Below, in pieces: positions 8,191-17,100 of a stretch of DNA of 64,000 bases. Source of the stretch: Burkholderiales bacterium LSUCC0115 (lineage in GTDB: Bacteria > Pseudomonadota > Gammaproteobacteria > Burkholderiales > Burkholderiaceae_A). A model generated the notes under the pieces. It had not been told where the DNA came from, ran no database searches, and was given only the letters and a program-made list of their open reading frames with translations. Made by a program: the position numbers and the translations under genes. Location of the stretch: assembly GCA_009646425.1 (NCBI GenBank), contig WJBW01000001.1:581475-645474 (forward strand), read 5' to 3'. Numbering within the stretch: the first letter of the stretch is position 1; each line of letters starts with the position of its first letter.

Positions 8191-9478
8191 TTCCGTATTG
8201 AGCTGGCATCGCTGGGTCGTAAAGATTACGGCCATCAAAGATGCGCTTGGTCTTGAGTTTCTCGGCCAGTAGGTCAAAACTTGGGCTTCTGAATTCCTTC
8301 CACTCCGTGACAATCACCAGTGCGTCGGCCCCCTCAATGGCATCGACCGCCCGATTGGCATAGTCAATGCTCGCTCCCAAAACACGTTTGGCCTCGTCAA
8401 TGGCCACTGGATCGTAAGCACAGACCGTCGCCCCGCGGGCCAGTAACGCATCGATAATGACGCGGCTGGGCGCTTCCCGCATGTCGTCTGTATTGGGCTT
8501 AAAGGCCAAGCCCCAAAGTGCAAACCGCTTGCCTTTGAGGTCCTTGCCAAAGGCCGTGGTGATCTTGTTCACCAGGACTGACTTCTGAGCCTCATTGGCA
8601 TCCTCAACCGCTGTAAGTACCTGCAGTGTGTGGCCGTTTTCAGATGCCGTCTTGATGAGGGCCTTCACATCTTTGGGGAAGCATGACCCGCCATAGCCGC
8701 AACCGGCGTACAGAAACGAGTAGCCAATGCGCGAGTCTGAGCCAATGCCCATGCGCACCTGCTCGATGTCGGCCCCCAGGGTCTCAGCCAGATTGGCCAG
8801 TTCATTCATGAAAGAAATACGTGTGGCCAGCATGGCGTTGGCGGCGTATTTGGTGAGCTCGGCGGAGCGAACATCCATAACCATGAGTTTGTCGTGATTG
8901 CGCTGGAAGGGCGCATAGATCTGGCGCATAACGTCGATGGCTCTAGCAGAGTCCACACCCACCACGATGCGGTCTGGCCGCTGGAAGTCTTCAACCGCAG
9001 CACCCTCTTTCAGGAACTCTGGGTTAGACACAACGTGGAAGGGCAGATCAGATTTGCGTTGAGCCAGTTCGTCGGCAATAGCCGCTCGTACCTTGTCGGC
9101 CGTTCCCACAGGCACCGTGCTCTTGTCGACCACCACCTTCTCGCTGGTCATGTGGCGGCCAATGTTGCGAGCAGCGGCCAGCACGTACTTGAGGTCTGCG
9201 GAGCCGTCTTCATCGGGAGGTGTGCCAACAGCAATGAACTGGACGAGTCCAAAGGCCACGGATTCTTCTACACTGGTGGTAAAGCGCAGGCGGCCAGCAG
9301 CAACATTCTTGCGGACGATGTCGAGCAGGCCTGGTTCATGAATAGGGATGCCGCCGTCTTTTAGGATCTTGATCTTGGATTCATCCAGATCCAGGCAGAG
9401 CACGTCATTGCCCGCATCGGCCAGACAGGCGCCGGTAACCAGTCCAACGTAGCCCGTACCAACAACTGAGATCTTCAT
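8159..9478 (-). CDS. ugd: UDP-glucose 6-dehydrogenase
   Basis: A 439-residue nucleotide-sugar dehydrogenase oxidising UDP-glucose to UDP-glucuronate with two NAD+. The N-terminal Rossmann motif is [14 protein letters not shown], the central domain carries [10 protein letters not shown] and the catalytic Cys is in [12 protein letters not shown] near residue 260. The C-terminal domain ([17 protein letters not shown]) completes the family layout. UDP-glucuronate would feed the epimerase-like protein at 12324-13373 and the surface polysaccharide genes later in the window. It is transcribed toward apt and overlaps the small gene at 8008-8190 tail to tail. Confidence 0.95.
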   Translation of the reverse strand: MKISVVGTGYVGLVTGACLADAGNDVLCLDLDESKIKILKDGGIPIHEPGLLDIVRKNVAAGRLRFTTSVEESVAFGLVQFIAVGTPPDEDGSADLKYVLAAARNIGRHMTSEKVVVDKSTVPVGTADKVRAAIADELAQRKSDLPFHVVSNPEFLKEGAAVEDFQRPDRIVVGVDSARAIDVMRQIYAPFQRNHDKLMVMDVRSAELTKYAANAMLATRISFMNELANLAETLGADIEQVRMGIGSDSRIGYSFLYAGCGYGGSCFPKDVKALIKTASENGHTLQVLTAVEDANEAQKSVLVNKITTAFGKDLKGKRFALWGLAFKPNTDDMREAPSRVIIDALLARGATVCAYDPVAIDEAKRVLGASIDYANRAVDAIEGADALVIVTEWKEFRSPSFDLLAEKLKTKRIFDGRNLYDPAMPAQYGIIYEAIGRKI

Positions 9479-9556
9479 AACCGCAACAACCTATTTGAAT
9501 AAAAGAGATAACCTCGATTCTAACGGGGGAATGTGACGGGGGCTTAGCCCTCGGTG

Positions 9557-9583
9557 TTGACGTTTATCGATAAACGATATAAC
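9557..9583 (+). promoter_or_regulatory. higBA promoter with palindromic operator
   Basis: A -35-like TTGACG (9557-9562) and a -10-like TATAAC (9578-9583) flank a perfect 16-base palindrome, CGTTTATCGATAAACG (9561-9576), just upstream of the higB ATG. HigA antitoxins usually bind palindromes in their own promoter, so this is a good operator candidate. Spacing between the hexamers is 15 bases, slightly short. Confidence 0.6.
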
Positions 9584-9591
9584 TTCATCAT

Positions 9592-9870
9592 ATGATTCAG
9601 TCGTTTGCATGTGCGGAGACTCAGAAGCTATTCGAGACAGGCCGGTCTCGTCGGTTCTCGAACTTTGGGGATGTCGCTCAAAGAAAACTTTAGATGCTCG
9701 ACAGTGCGGCAACTCTAGATTTTTTACGAAGCCCACCGGGGAATCGACTTGAGGCACTGCAAGGAGATCGATCTGGTCAGTACAGCATCCGAATTAACCA
9801 GCAATTTCGAATTTGTTTCACCTGGACCGAGTTAGGGCCAGAGAACGTAGAAATTGTCGACTATCACTGA
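9592..9870 (+). pseudogene. higB: HigB-type (RelE-fold) toxin gene interrupted by an in-frame amber codon
   Basis: Reading from ATG 9592 to TGA 9868-9870 gives a 92-residue HigB-like frame with a single TAG at 9691-9693, codon 34. The first part begins MIQSFACAETQKLFETG; the second contains [32 protein letters not shown] and ends IVDYH, matching HigB toxins from N- to C-terminus. The rest of the frame is uninterrupted and collinear, so this is a point change (for example CAG to TAG) rather than decay. An ATG follows the TAG directly, but restart there would lose the first third. The gene is probably inactive unless the amber is suppressed. The antitoxin gene follows 12 bases later and is intact. 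Confidence 0.8.
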
Positions 9871-9882
9871 GAGGATTGAGCG

Positions 9883-10191
9883 ATGATTAAAAATGGAATG
9901 AGACCTGTACACCCCGGAGAAGTACTTCGCGAGGAGTATCTAGTTCCCCTTGAAATGACCCCTAATGCACTGGCGAAGGCCCTGCATGTCACGCCCGCCC
10001 GTATCAATGAAATTGTTAGAGAAAAGCGAGGCGTCACCCCAGACACCGCTTTACGTTTATCGCGTTACTTCGGGGGAGACCCCCGGTCCTGGTTAAACCT
10101 TCAGTTGGCGTATGACCTGAAGGTCGCCGAGACTGCCCTATCAGCGGAGATTAAAAAGGAAATCCGGCCCTTGCAGGCTGTGTTGACGTGA
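9883..10191 (+). CDS. higA: HigA-family antitoxin, XRE-type DNA-binding protein
   Basis: A 102-residue protein whose N-terminal MRPVHPGEVLREEYLVPLEM is the signature of HigA antitoxins. A helix-turn-helix follows (TPNALAKALHVTPARINEIVREKRGVTPDTA, about residues 25-55), then RYFGGDPRSWLNLQ. It neutralises HigB and represses the operon by binding the promoter palindrome. A GAGG lies upstream of the ATG at 9883. The antitoxin is complete although its partner toxin gene carries a stop codon, so it may persist only as a regulator or as an anti-addiction protein. Confidence 0.9.
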   Translation: MIKNGMRPVHPGEVLREEYLVPLEMTPNALAKALHVTPARINEIVREKRGVTPDTALRLSRYFGGDPRSWLNLQLAYDLKVAETALSAEIKKEIRPLQAVLT

Positions 10192-10209
10192 TCAGCCTAA
10201 AATCTGGGC

Positions 10210-11364
10210 ATGAACCCCGCTGAAGCCCAGATCCACTACCCAGTCCTTGACATCCCCCAGCCCGGCCAGCGCACGGCCATTGCGCCAGGCGTCTGGTGGC
10301 TGCGCATGCCGCTGCCCTTTGCCCTGGACCACATCAACCTCTGGCTGATCGAAGACCAGTTCGAAGGGGTCGACGGCTTCACCGTGATCGACACAGGCGT
10401 CTCCACCGCGCAGACCAAGGCGCTCTGGCGGCAGATCAAAGACCAGTTCTTCGACGGCAAGCCCATCGTTCGCGTGATCTGCACCCACATGCACCCCGAC
10501 CACATGGGCCTGGCCTACTGGCTCACCGAGGGCATGTGGGAGGGTGAAAACACCCCAGCCGCCAATACCGGCCCCCACCCAGAAGGCGCCTGGGAGGCGC
10601 CCCTGTGGATGACCCTGGGCGAATACAGCACCGGTCGCATCTTCGCCTCCAAGGGCATGGCCAACGAGACCGAGGCCGCGCCCGATGGGCCGCGCGCCAC
10701 CATGGCCGAGCACTTCAAGCGTCACGGCATGACCAGCGAAGAGGATTACCAAAAGACGCTTCAGCGCAAAGACTATTTCACGGGGCTGGTGCCTCGGGTA
10801 CCGCAGCGATACAAGCGACTGCTCGGTGGCCAGTCCTTTCAGATGGGCGGGTGTGACTGGCGTGTGATCCCAGGCTACGGCCACTCTCCCGAGCATGCCT
10901 CGCTCTACTGCGCAGAGAAGAACCTGCTGATTTCGGGTGACATGCTGCTGCCACGCATCTCCACCAACATGTCGGTCTGGGCCCACGAGCCAGACGGTGA
11001 CCCACTGGGCCACTACCTGTCCTCGATCAAACTCTTTCGGGACCTGCCCACCAAGACCTTGGTGCTGCCCAGCCACGGACGTCCCTTCGGTGGACCCAGC
11101 ATGCCCAGCGACCTGGGTGGCATTTACACCCGTGTGCAACAACTCATCGACCACCACGACGCCCGCATGGCCGACGCGCTGCAGGCCTGCCAGGCGCCCA
11201 AGACCTGCGCCCAGGTGCTGCCCGTCTTGTTTCCTCGCGAGTTGGATTTTCACCAGTTCACCTTTGCCATGGGTGAGACCATTGCCCACATGAATTACCT
11301 CTGGCACGCGGGCCGCGTCAGCCGGTCACTGGTCAATGGCCAGTGGCAGTTCCAGGCACAATAA
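10210..11364 (+). CDS. MBL-fold metallo-hydrolase
   Basis: A 384-residue metallo-beta-lactamase-fold protein. The metal site THMHPDHMG (HxHxDH) is near residues 95-103, with further ligands in PGYGHSPEH (near 222) and the C-terminal LPSHGRPF. An insertion of about 90 residues between the first and second metal motifs, and a C-terminal helical region, resemble the larger hydrolases often annotated as hydroxyacylglutathione hydrolase-like or lactonase-like. The substrate cannot be named. The start lies 18 bases after higA with no strong ribosome-binding site. It may be co-transcribed with hemF, 21 bases downstream, but the functions are not obviously linked. Confidence 0.85.
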   Translation: MNPAEAQIHYPVLDIPQPGQRTAIAPGVWWLRMPLPFALDHINLWLIEDQFEGVDGFTVIDTGVSTAQTKALWRQIKDQFFDGKPIVRVICTHMHPDHMGLAYWLTEGMWEGENTPAANTGPHPEGAWEAPLWMTLGEYSTGRIFASKGMANETEAAPDGPRATMAEHFKRHGMTSEEDYQKTLQRKDYFTGLVPRVPQRYKRLLGGQSFQMGGCDWRVIPGYGHSPEHASLYCAEKNLLISGDMLLPRISTNMSVWAHEPDGDPLGHYLSSIKLFRDLPTKTLVLPSHGRPFGGPSMPSDLGGIYTRVQQLIDHHDARMADALQACQAPKTCAQVLPVLFPRELDFHQFTFAMGETIAHMNYLWHAGRVSRSLVNGQWQFQAQ

Positions 11365-11385
11365 AAAAGTCATCAGGGAGAGACC

Positions 11386-12327
11386 ATGTCCATCGACATC
11401 AACCGGCTGCGCGACTACTTCATGGGTCTGCAGGACCGGATCACCAGTGCCATCAGCCAGGAGGACGGCAAGCCTTTTGTAGAAGATGCCTGGACCAAAG
11501 AAGAGCACTCACCCCTGCGCGGCAACGGCCGCTCGCGCATCCTGGAAGAAGGCAACCTGATGGAGCGCGCCGGCGTGGGCTTCTCGCATGTCCGCGGTGA
11601 TCGCCTGCCGCCGTCTGCTACAGCAGCCCGGCCCGAACTCTCTGGTCGCGGCTTTGAGGCCATTGGTGTCTCGCTGGTGTTTCACCCTCGCAATCCATAC
11701 GTGCCCACCGTCCATGCAAACGTTCGTGTACTGGTGGCCAAGGCCACGAAGGCCGGTGAAGAGGACATCTGGTGGTTCGGCGGTGGCATGGATCTCACGC
11801 CCTACTACCCATTCGATGAAGATGCGGTGCATTTCCATCAGACCTGCCAGCAGGCGCTCGCCCCCTTCGGCGATGGGCTCTACCCACGCTTTAAGAAGTG
11901 GTGTGACGAGTACTTCTACCTGAAGCATCGGGGCGAGGCGCGCGGTATTGGCGGCGTCTTTTTTGATGACTTCGCAGAACTGGGCTTTGAGCAGAGCTTC
12001 GCCATGACCCAGGCCGTCGGTGACTCGGTGGTGAAGGCCTACCTGCCCATTGCCCAGCAGCGTCGCGACACGCCCTATGGTGAGCGTGAGCGTGACTTCC
12101 AGGCCTATCGACGTGGCCGCTACGTGGAATTCAATCTGGTCTATGACCGTGGCACGCACTTTGGTCTGCAGAGTGGTGGACGAGCCGAGAGCATCCTGAT
12201 GAGCATGCCGCCCATCGTGAAGTGGCGCTACGACTGGCATCCCGAGCCAGGCAGCCCAGAGGCCCGGTTGTATCAGACCATTCAGCCCCAGGATTGGCTG
12301 AAATTAGGCGAGAGCGCTTACTCATGA
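11386..12327 (+). CDS. hemF: Oxygen-dependent coproporphyrinogen III oxidase
   Basis: A 313-residue protein with the family hallmarks [33 protein letters not shown] and GVFFDDF, and the C-terminal [12 protein letters not shown]. It decarboxylates coproporphyrinogen III to protoporphyrinogen IX in haem synthesis, using oxygen, which implies an aerobic lifestyle. An AGGGAG precedes the ATG. The stop overlaps the next start in an ATGA, an unexpected coupling to a nucleotide-sugar epimerase. In related bacteria hemF is usually followed by nadD; here the epimerase and fbp stand in between. Confidence 0.95.
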   Translation: MSIDINRLRDYFMGLQDRITSAISQEDGKPFVEDAWTKEEHSPLRGNGRSRILEEGNLMERAGVGFSHVRGDRLPPSATAARPELSGRGFEAIGVSLVFHPRNPYVPTVHANVRVLVAKATKAGEEDIWWFGGGMDLTPYYPFDEDAVHFHQTCQQALAPFGDGLYPRFKKWCDEYFYLKHRGEARGIGGVFFDDFAELGFEQSFAMTQAVGDSVVKAYLPIAQQRRDTPYGERERDFQAYRRGRYVEFNLVYDRGTHFGLQSGGRAESILMSMPPIVKWRYDWHPEPGSPEARLYQTIQPQDWLKLGESAYS

Positions 12328-13373
12328 AAAAATGTCTGGTCACTGGCGCGGCCGGCTTCATCGGCCACTTCGTCGGTGAACGACTCCTGGCCCGTGGCGA
12401 TGCCGTCGTTGGCCTGGACAATCTCAACGACTATTACGACCCCAGCCTCAAAGAGGCTCGTCTACAGCGTCTTGCTGGCTGCCCAAACTTCCAGAACTTC
12501 ACCTTTGTGAAGGCCAGCCTGGAAGACCAGTCGGCCATGCAAAAGCTTTTTGCTGACCACTCGTTTGACAGCGTGGTTCATCTCGCCGCTCAGGCCGGCG
12601 TGCGCTATTCGCTAACCAATCCCCATGCCTACATCGACAGCAACATCAATGGCTTTCTGAACATCCTAGAAGGCGTTCGGCATCAGCGCAGCGCTCGCGG
12701 CCTGACTGAGCGGGACAACGGCACGGGACCTCACCTGGTCTACGCGAGCTCCTCCAGCGTCTATGGTGGCAACAAGACCCTGCCGTTTTCAGAAGAGCAG
12801 TCCGTCGACCATCCGGTCTCCCTTTATGCCGCGACCAAAAAGGCCAATGAGCTCATGGGTCATACCTACAGCCACCTCTTCGGCATCCCCATGACCGGCC
12901 TGCGCTTCTTCACGGTGTATGGGCCCTGGGGTCGGCCCGACATGGCGGCCTTCAAATTCGTCAAAGCCATCCTGGCTGGCGAGACCATCGAGGTCTACAA
13001 CCATGGTGACATGCAGCGCGATTTCACCTACATCGATGACATTGTGGAGGGCGTGATTCGTTCGCTCGACAACCCACCCACCACAACCGACTCGGCCGGC
13101 CAAGACTTCGCCTTCGAGAAGATGGCCGCCCACCAGGTGCTGAACATTGGCAACCACCGTCCCGAGCCACTGACTGAATTTATCGCGGCCATTGAGGACG
13201 CACTGGGCCTCAAGGCCAAACAGCAGCTCATGCCCATGCAGCCTGGCGACGTACCCGCCACCTATGCCAATACGGACGCACTGAAATCGTTAACGGGCTT
13301 TGCGCCCTACACACCTTTGCGGGAAGGCATTCAGAAGTTTGTGGACTGGTATCGGGGGTACTACAAGGTCTAA
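12324..13373 (+). CDS. UDP-glucuronate 4-epimerase-like NAD-dependent epimerase
   Basis: A 349-residue extended SDR. The NAD motif [14 protein letters not shown] opens the protein, [16 protein letters not shown] follows, the catalytic Tyr/Lys pair is in YAATKKANE, and [15 protein letters not shown] and the C-terminal [10 protein letters not shown] are typical of UDP-glucuronate 4-epimerases. It would make UDP-galacturonate from the product of Ugd (8159-9478). The ATG at 12324 overlaps the hemF stop by four bases. A loop of about 15 residues (around [13 protein letters not shown]) is inserted before the catalytic serine strand. Related activities on other UDP sugars cannot be excluded. Confidence 0.85.
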   Translation: MKKCLVTGAAGFIGHFVGERLLARGDAVVGLDNLNDYYDPSLKEARLQRLAGCPNFQNFTFVKASLEDQSAMQKLFADHSFDSVVHLAAQAGVRYSLTNPHAYIDSNINGFLNILEGVRHQRSARGLTERDNGTGPHLVYASSSSVYGGNKTLPFSEEQSVDHPVSLYAATKKANELMGHTYSHLFGIPMTGLRFFTVYGPWGRPDMAAFKFVKAILAGETIEVYNHGDMQRDFTYIDDIVEGVIRSLDNPPTTTDSAGQDFAFEKMAAHQVLNIGNHRPEPLTEFIAAIEDALGLKAKQQLMPMQPGDVPATYANTDALKSLTGFAPYTPLREGIQKFVDWYRGYYKV

Positions 13374-13395
13374 AGGACGCACGGCAAGACCAGAC

Positions 13396-14358
13396 CTACC
13401 GGTGATACCCCGTCACCAGGTCGATTTCTTCTTTGGCGCCCAGGAACACCGCTACCCGCTCGTGCAACTTGGTGGGCTGAAGACTGAGGATCCGTTCATG
13501 ACCGTTGGTAGACACCCCACCAGCCTGTTCCACCAGGAAGGACATGGGGTTGGCCTCATAGAGCAACCGGAGCTTGCCGGGCTTGGCAGGATCACGTTGA
13601 TCGGCCGGATACAGAAAGACACCACCCCGGCACAGAATGCGATGGACATCGGCGACCATGCTGGCCACCCAACGCATGTTGAAATCCTTGCCACGGGGCC
13701 CGGTCTTGCCCGCCTGCAATTCTGAGATGTAGCGCTGCACTGGGGCATACCAGAACCGACTGTTCGACGCATTGATGGCGAACTCTTTGGCCGCTGGCGC
13801 AATGGTCATTTTCTCGACCGTCATCAGCCATCGGCCCTGGTTATCCAGGGTAAAAGCCTGAACACCCCGCCCCAGACTGAAGACCAGTTCGGTGCTGGGT
13901 CCATAGACGGCATAGCCGGCCGCGACCTGACGCTCACCAGGCTGCAGGAAATCCTCATCCCCGGGAGTCTTACCAGCAGGAGCGGGCAGCACCGAGAAGA
14001 TGGTGCCAATCGAGACGTTCACATCAATATTGGAAGAACCATCCAGTGGGTCAAAGGCCACCAAATAGGGCGCTCCTCCCGGTACAACCACTGCGTGGTC
14101 CATCTCCTCAGAGCCCAAGGCTAAGGCCACCTTGGCAGACGACAGATGGTTTACCAACAGATCGTTGGCAATCAGATCAAGTTTCTTCTGATGCTCGCCC
14201 TGCACGTTGTCAGAGCCAGCTTCACCCAGCACGCCTGCTAGTGCGCCCAGGCGAACCTTGGCGCTGATCTCAGCACAGGTCTGGGCGAGCGCCAGAATCA
14301 GCTTTTGAAGATCAGCGGGTGCGCCGCTGGCGGACAGTACTTGATCAAGCGACTTCAT
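13396..14358 (-). CDS. fbp: Fructose-1,6-bisphosphatase class 1
   Basis: A 320-residue enzyme hydrolysing fructose-1,6-bisphosphate to fructose-6-phosphate in gluconeogenesis. The metal- and phosphate-binding [21 protein letters not shown] is near residues 105-125, [15 protein letters not shown] and [12 protein letters not shown] follow, and the C-terminus has [15 protein letters not shown]. It is encoded convergent to the epimerase-like gene with 22 bases between, and directly downstream of rsfS (5 bases). A housekeeping gene, although it could also supply hexose phosphate for the sugar pathways here. Confidence 0.95.
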   Translation of the reverse strand: MKSLDQVLSASGAPADLQKLILALAQTCAEISAKVRLGALAGVLGEAGSDNVQGEHQKKLDLIANDLLVNHLSSAKVALALGSEEMDHAVVVPGGAPYLVAFDPLDGSSNIDVNVSIGTIFSVLPAPAGKTPGDEDFLQPGERQVAAGYAVYGPSTELVFSLGRGVQAFTLDNQGRWLMTVEKMTIAPAAKEFAINASNSRFWYAPVQRYISELQAGKTGPRGKDFNMRWVASMVADVHRILCRGGVFLYPADQRDPAKPGKLRLLYEANPMSFLVEQAGGVSTNGHERILSLQPTKLHERVAVFLGAKEEIDLVTGYHR

Positions 14359-14363
14359 GGCAG

Positions 14364-15041
14364 TTACGACTTGGCGGCGGGTTTCTTGGCTGCGGGCTTT
14401 TTAGCAGCCGCCTTCTTCGCCGCAGGTTTACCGGCGGCAGATCTCGCAGCAAGCGGTTTTTTCGCGGCAGGTTTGGCGCCCGCCTTCGATGCTGGTTTCG
14501 CCGCTGACTGGCTTGAAGACTTGCCGCCCGTCTTGCTGGCTACCTTCTTGGCCGCGGGCTTATCAGCAGAGGTGCTCGTCTTGCCGTTCGACTTACTCGC
14601 CGCCTTCTTCGCTGCAGGTTTCCTCTCAGCAGCCTCAGCATCCGCCACCTTTTTTGCCGCCACTTTCTTAGCCGGCCCCTTGCGCCGGAATCCCTTGATC
14701 ACTTCTTCCATGGAGACAGGCTTCTCGCCCCAGATGTCTTCCAGCCGATAGTACTCGCGAATGGCTGGCTGCTGAATGTGGACCACGATGTCGCCGCAGT
14801 CCACTAGCACCCACTCGCCGGTCTCCTCACCTTCCATGCCATAGACCTGACCACCATTTTCCTTGACCTTGTCGTGCACGTTCTTGGCCAACGACCGGGT
14901 CTGCCGGTTCGAGGTGCCGCTCACCACGATCACGCGATCAAAGAGCGCAGTCAGTGGGGTGGAATCAAAGACAGCGATGTCCTGGGCTTTCATATCCTCC
15001 AGGGCATCCACAATCACGTATTGAAGTTTGGCGAGTTCCAG
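14364..15041 (-). CDS. rsfS: Ribosomal silencing factor RsfS with long Lys/Ala-rich tail
   Basis: The first 110 or so residues are Rsf[28 protein letters not shown], the [13 protein letters not shown] strand and FYRLEDIW-like YYRLEDIWG. RsfS binds ribosomal protein L14 and blocks subunit joining in starvation. About 100 further residues are a low-complexity tail of AAKK, PAAKK and KPA repeats like histone H1 or AlgP, far beyond the normal 105-120 residue length. Start: GTG at 15017 would cut the conserved N-terminal helix. A CTG at 15041, six bases after AAGGAG (15048-15053), restores [12 protein letters not shown] and fits the family better, so I use it. It follows nadD by 27 bases, as usual. 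Confidence 0.88.
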   Translation of the reverse strand: MELAKLQYVIVDALEDMKAQDIAVFDSTPLTALFDRVIVVSGTSNRQTRSLAKNVHDKVKENGGQVYGMEGEETGEWVLVDCGDIVVHIQQPAIREYYRLEDIWGEKPVSMEEVIKGFRRKGPAKKVAAKKVADAEAAERKPAAKKAASKSNGKTSTSADKPAAKKVASKTGGKSSSQSAAKPASKAGAKPAAKKPLAARSAAGKPAAKKAAAKKPAAKKPAAKS

Positions 15042-15068
15042 CTTGGTCTCCTTGATGTATGCAGGGGG

Positions 15069-15686
15069 CTATCGATACAGCCCATGTTCAGAAATATAGT
15101 CTGCCACCGACCTCGGCAGCATATTGGGTGGCAGCACACCCTTGGCAATCGACTGCCGAATATGGGTCGAGGACAAGGCGTCCAGTGGCATAAAGAATCG
15201 CTGCACCTGTGCACCGCGCTCGCGCAGCATGCGCTCATCCGGCGTCTCGTCACTGCCCGGTCGGGCGCAGACGGCCAGCGTCATATTCTGGATCAGCCAC
15301 TCCCAGTGTTGCCAGCCGGTGAAGTGGGTGAACTGGTCTTCGCCCAGAATCCAGATCAAGGGGCGCTCGGGGTCATCGTGCAGAAAGCTTTCGATGGTCT
15401 TGTAGGTGGCATTGGTCTGGCCCAGGGCATCGGCGCGAATCTCTCGGTCATCCAGGCGCATGCGGGTATCACCCAGTTCTTCCAAGGCCAGGCCAGTCAT
15501 CTTGAGCCGGTGCTCAGATGGGGCCGCAGCAGGCTTGTGAATGGGGCTGCCCGTCACAATCCAACGGATTTCTTCGAGCTGCAGCTGGTCAGCCGCGGCC
15601 TGCGCCATGGCGGCGTGGGCGCGATGAACGGGGTCGAACCGACCGCCAAACAGGCCCAGCGGCTTCGGAATGGAGAGAATCGTCAC
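15069..15686 (-). CDS. nadD: Nicotinate-nucleotide adenylyltransferase
   Basis: A 205-residue nucleotidyltransferase of NAD synthesis converting nicotinate mononucleotide and ATP to deamido-NAD. The phosphate-binding GLFGGRFDPVHRAH is near residues 12-25 and the ATP-binding LSSTHIRQSIAKG near 175. ILGEDQFTHFTGWQHWEWL in the middle is typical. It is the usual upstream partner of rsfS. It lies 9 bases downstream of chrA, so it may be part of that transcript. Confidence 0.93.
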   Translation of the reverse strand: MTILSIPKPLGLFGGRFDPVHRAHAAMAQAAADQLQLEEIRWIVTGSPIHKPAAAPSEHRLKMTGLALEELGDTRMRLDDREIRADALGQTNATYKTIESFLHDDPERPLIWILGEDQFTHFTGWQHWEWLIQNMTLAVCARPGSDETPDERMLRERGAQVQRFFMPLDALSSTHIRQSIAKGVLPPNMLPRSVADYISEHGLYR

Positions 15687-15695
15687 CGACCTACT

Positions 15696-17099
15696 TTACT
15701 GCAGGCCCAAGGCAATGGCCACCAGACCCATTGCAATGCTGGCCAGCATGGTTCGGATCATGCCCACTTTAAACAGCAGCATGAGCAGGATTGCCAGCAC
15801 CGAGATGATCGCCGCGACGATGTCCAGGCTGCGAATGCTCATGGGGGCATAGCCGCTGGTGGGCCAGAGAATGTGCTGGGCAAAGATCAGGCCCAGGTCG
15901 ACGATGACGGCCACCACTGCGGCACTGATTGCCGTGAGCGGCGCAATCAGACCCGGAATGCGGCGACTGGCCTCTACCCAAGGCGCCCCGGCCAGGATGA
16001 ACACAAAAGATGGCAAAAAGGTAAAGAAGGTCACCACCGCCGCCCCCAACGCTCCTGCCGCCGGAATGCTCAGGTAGGTAAGCTCCAGATTCTCCGCTGC
16101 CGCCACAAAGCCAACAAAGGCATTGACCATGACCAGAGGTCCTGGCGTGGTCTCCCCCAAAGCCAGGCCATCCATCATCTGGGCAATGGTGAGCCAGCCC
16201 TCTTGCTCCACGACCACATCAAAGACATAGGGCAGCACCGCATAGGCGCCACCAAAGGTCACCAAGGCCACCTTGGTAAAAAAGGCGGCCAGATCGGTCA
16301 TCAATATCGGGAAATAGCTCTTTAAGACGCCGTAGGCCACTGCCCAGATGGCCACACCCGTCAGAACCGCCGTGACCAGATGCCGCAGACCCGCCTTCGC
16401 ATGAGAAGGCGAGGGCGTGTGGTCGTCAATCCGGTAGCCGGGCTGCTCAGGCTCGCGGGCAATTTCATCCTCTGCCTCGCCAGGACTCTGGACATAGGCC
16501 GTATTGGCCGGGCTGGCTGACCCCATGTTGTGGGGCAGCCCACGCAGCGGGGTCTTGGAAAACAGATGGGCCAGCCAGCCAACCAAGGCAGCTACACTGA
16601 TCACCACCACAAAGCTGAACTTAAAAAACAGCAGCACAAAGGCGCCCGCTGCAATCGCCCACCAGAGCGGGCCATGTAAGACCTTCTGGCCAAGCCGCAC
16701 AGACGCCGCCACCACAATGGCCAGTACGGCAGGCTTGAGCCCATAGAGCAGCGCCTGCACCTCCGGCATCTGGCCATAGAGCACATACAGAGAGCCCAGG
16801 GCAATCATGGTGAGCAAAGAGGGCAGCACAAAGAGCAGACCAGCCGCGATCCCGCCCAAGGGGCCATGGGTAAGCCAGCCCATGTAGGTGGCCAGCTGTT
16901 GGGCCTCTGGCCCCGGTAGCACCATGCAATAGTTCAGGGCATGCAGAAAACGATGGGGCGAGATCCAACGTCGCTTCTCAACGAGCTCCTCTTGCATCAT
17001 GGCAATCTGAGCAGCCGGCCCACCAAAGGAGGCCCAGCCAATAAAGTGCCAGAGCTTGAGCGAAGCCCAGAGGGTCAGCGGTGCGGCCTGAACGCTCAA
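15696..17099 (-). CDS. chrA: ChrA-family chromate efflux transporter
   Basis: A 467-residue membrane protein made of two homologous CHR halves. The first half shows WASFGGPAAQIAMMQEELVEKRRW and the pore-region PGPEAQQLATYMGW; the second shows VTFGGAYAVLPYV and LALGETTPGPLVM. About ten to twelve hydrophobic segments are separated by a charged cytoplasmic linker around residues 200-235. Two-domain ChrA proteins export chromate with proton exchange; other oxyanions are possible. It begins one base after the end of the SCO gene upstream. No chrB regulator is visible. Confidence 0.9.
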   Translation of the reverse strand: MSVQAAPLTLWASLKLWHFIGWASFGGPAAQIAMMQEELVEKRRWISPHRFLHALNYCMVLPGPEAQQLATYMGWLTHGPLGGIAAGLLFVLPSLLTMIALGSLYVLYGQMPEVQALLYGLKPAVLAIVVAASVRLGQKVLHGPLWWAIAAGAFVLLFFKFSFVVVISVAALVGWLAHLFSKTPLRGLPHNMGSASPANTAYVQSPGEAEDEIAREPEQPGYRIDDHTPSPSHAKAGLRHLVTAVLTGVAIWAVAYGVLKSYFPILMTDLAAFFTKVALVTFGGAYAVLPYVFDVVVEQEGWLTIAQMMDGLALGETTPGPLVMVNAFVGFVAAAENLELTYLSIPAAGALGAAVVTFFTFLPSFVFILAGAPWVEASRRIPGLIAPLTAISAAVVAVIVDLGLIFAQHILWPTSGYAPMSIRSLDIVAAIISVLAILLMLLFKVGMIRTMLASIAMGLVAIALGLQ

Positions 17100-17100
17100 T

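Noticed and set aside
9491-9757. An 88-codon minus-strand frame upstream of higA
   Set aside because: The plus strand of the same bases encodes the HigB family sequence from end to end apart from one stop codon, so this frame is a shadow.
10192-11307. Long minus-strand open frame opposite the MBL hydrolase gene
   Set aside because: The plus-strand product has the full metal-binding motif set; the minus frame is His/Gly/Val-rich and motif-free, as expected for a shadow.
13374-13395. Possible terminator between the epimerase-like gene and fbp
   Set aside because: The 22-base gap has no hairpin or T run.
14874-16325. A 483-codon plus-strand frame across nadD and chrA
   Set aside because: It crosses two genes well supported by motifs on the other strand; the length reflects low stop frequency in GC-rich DNA.
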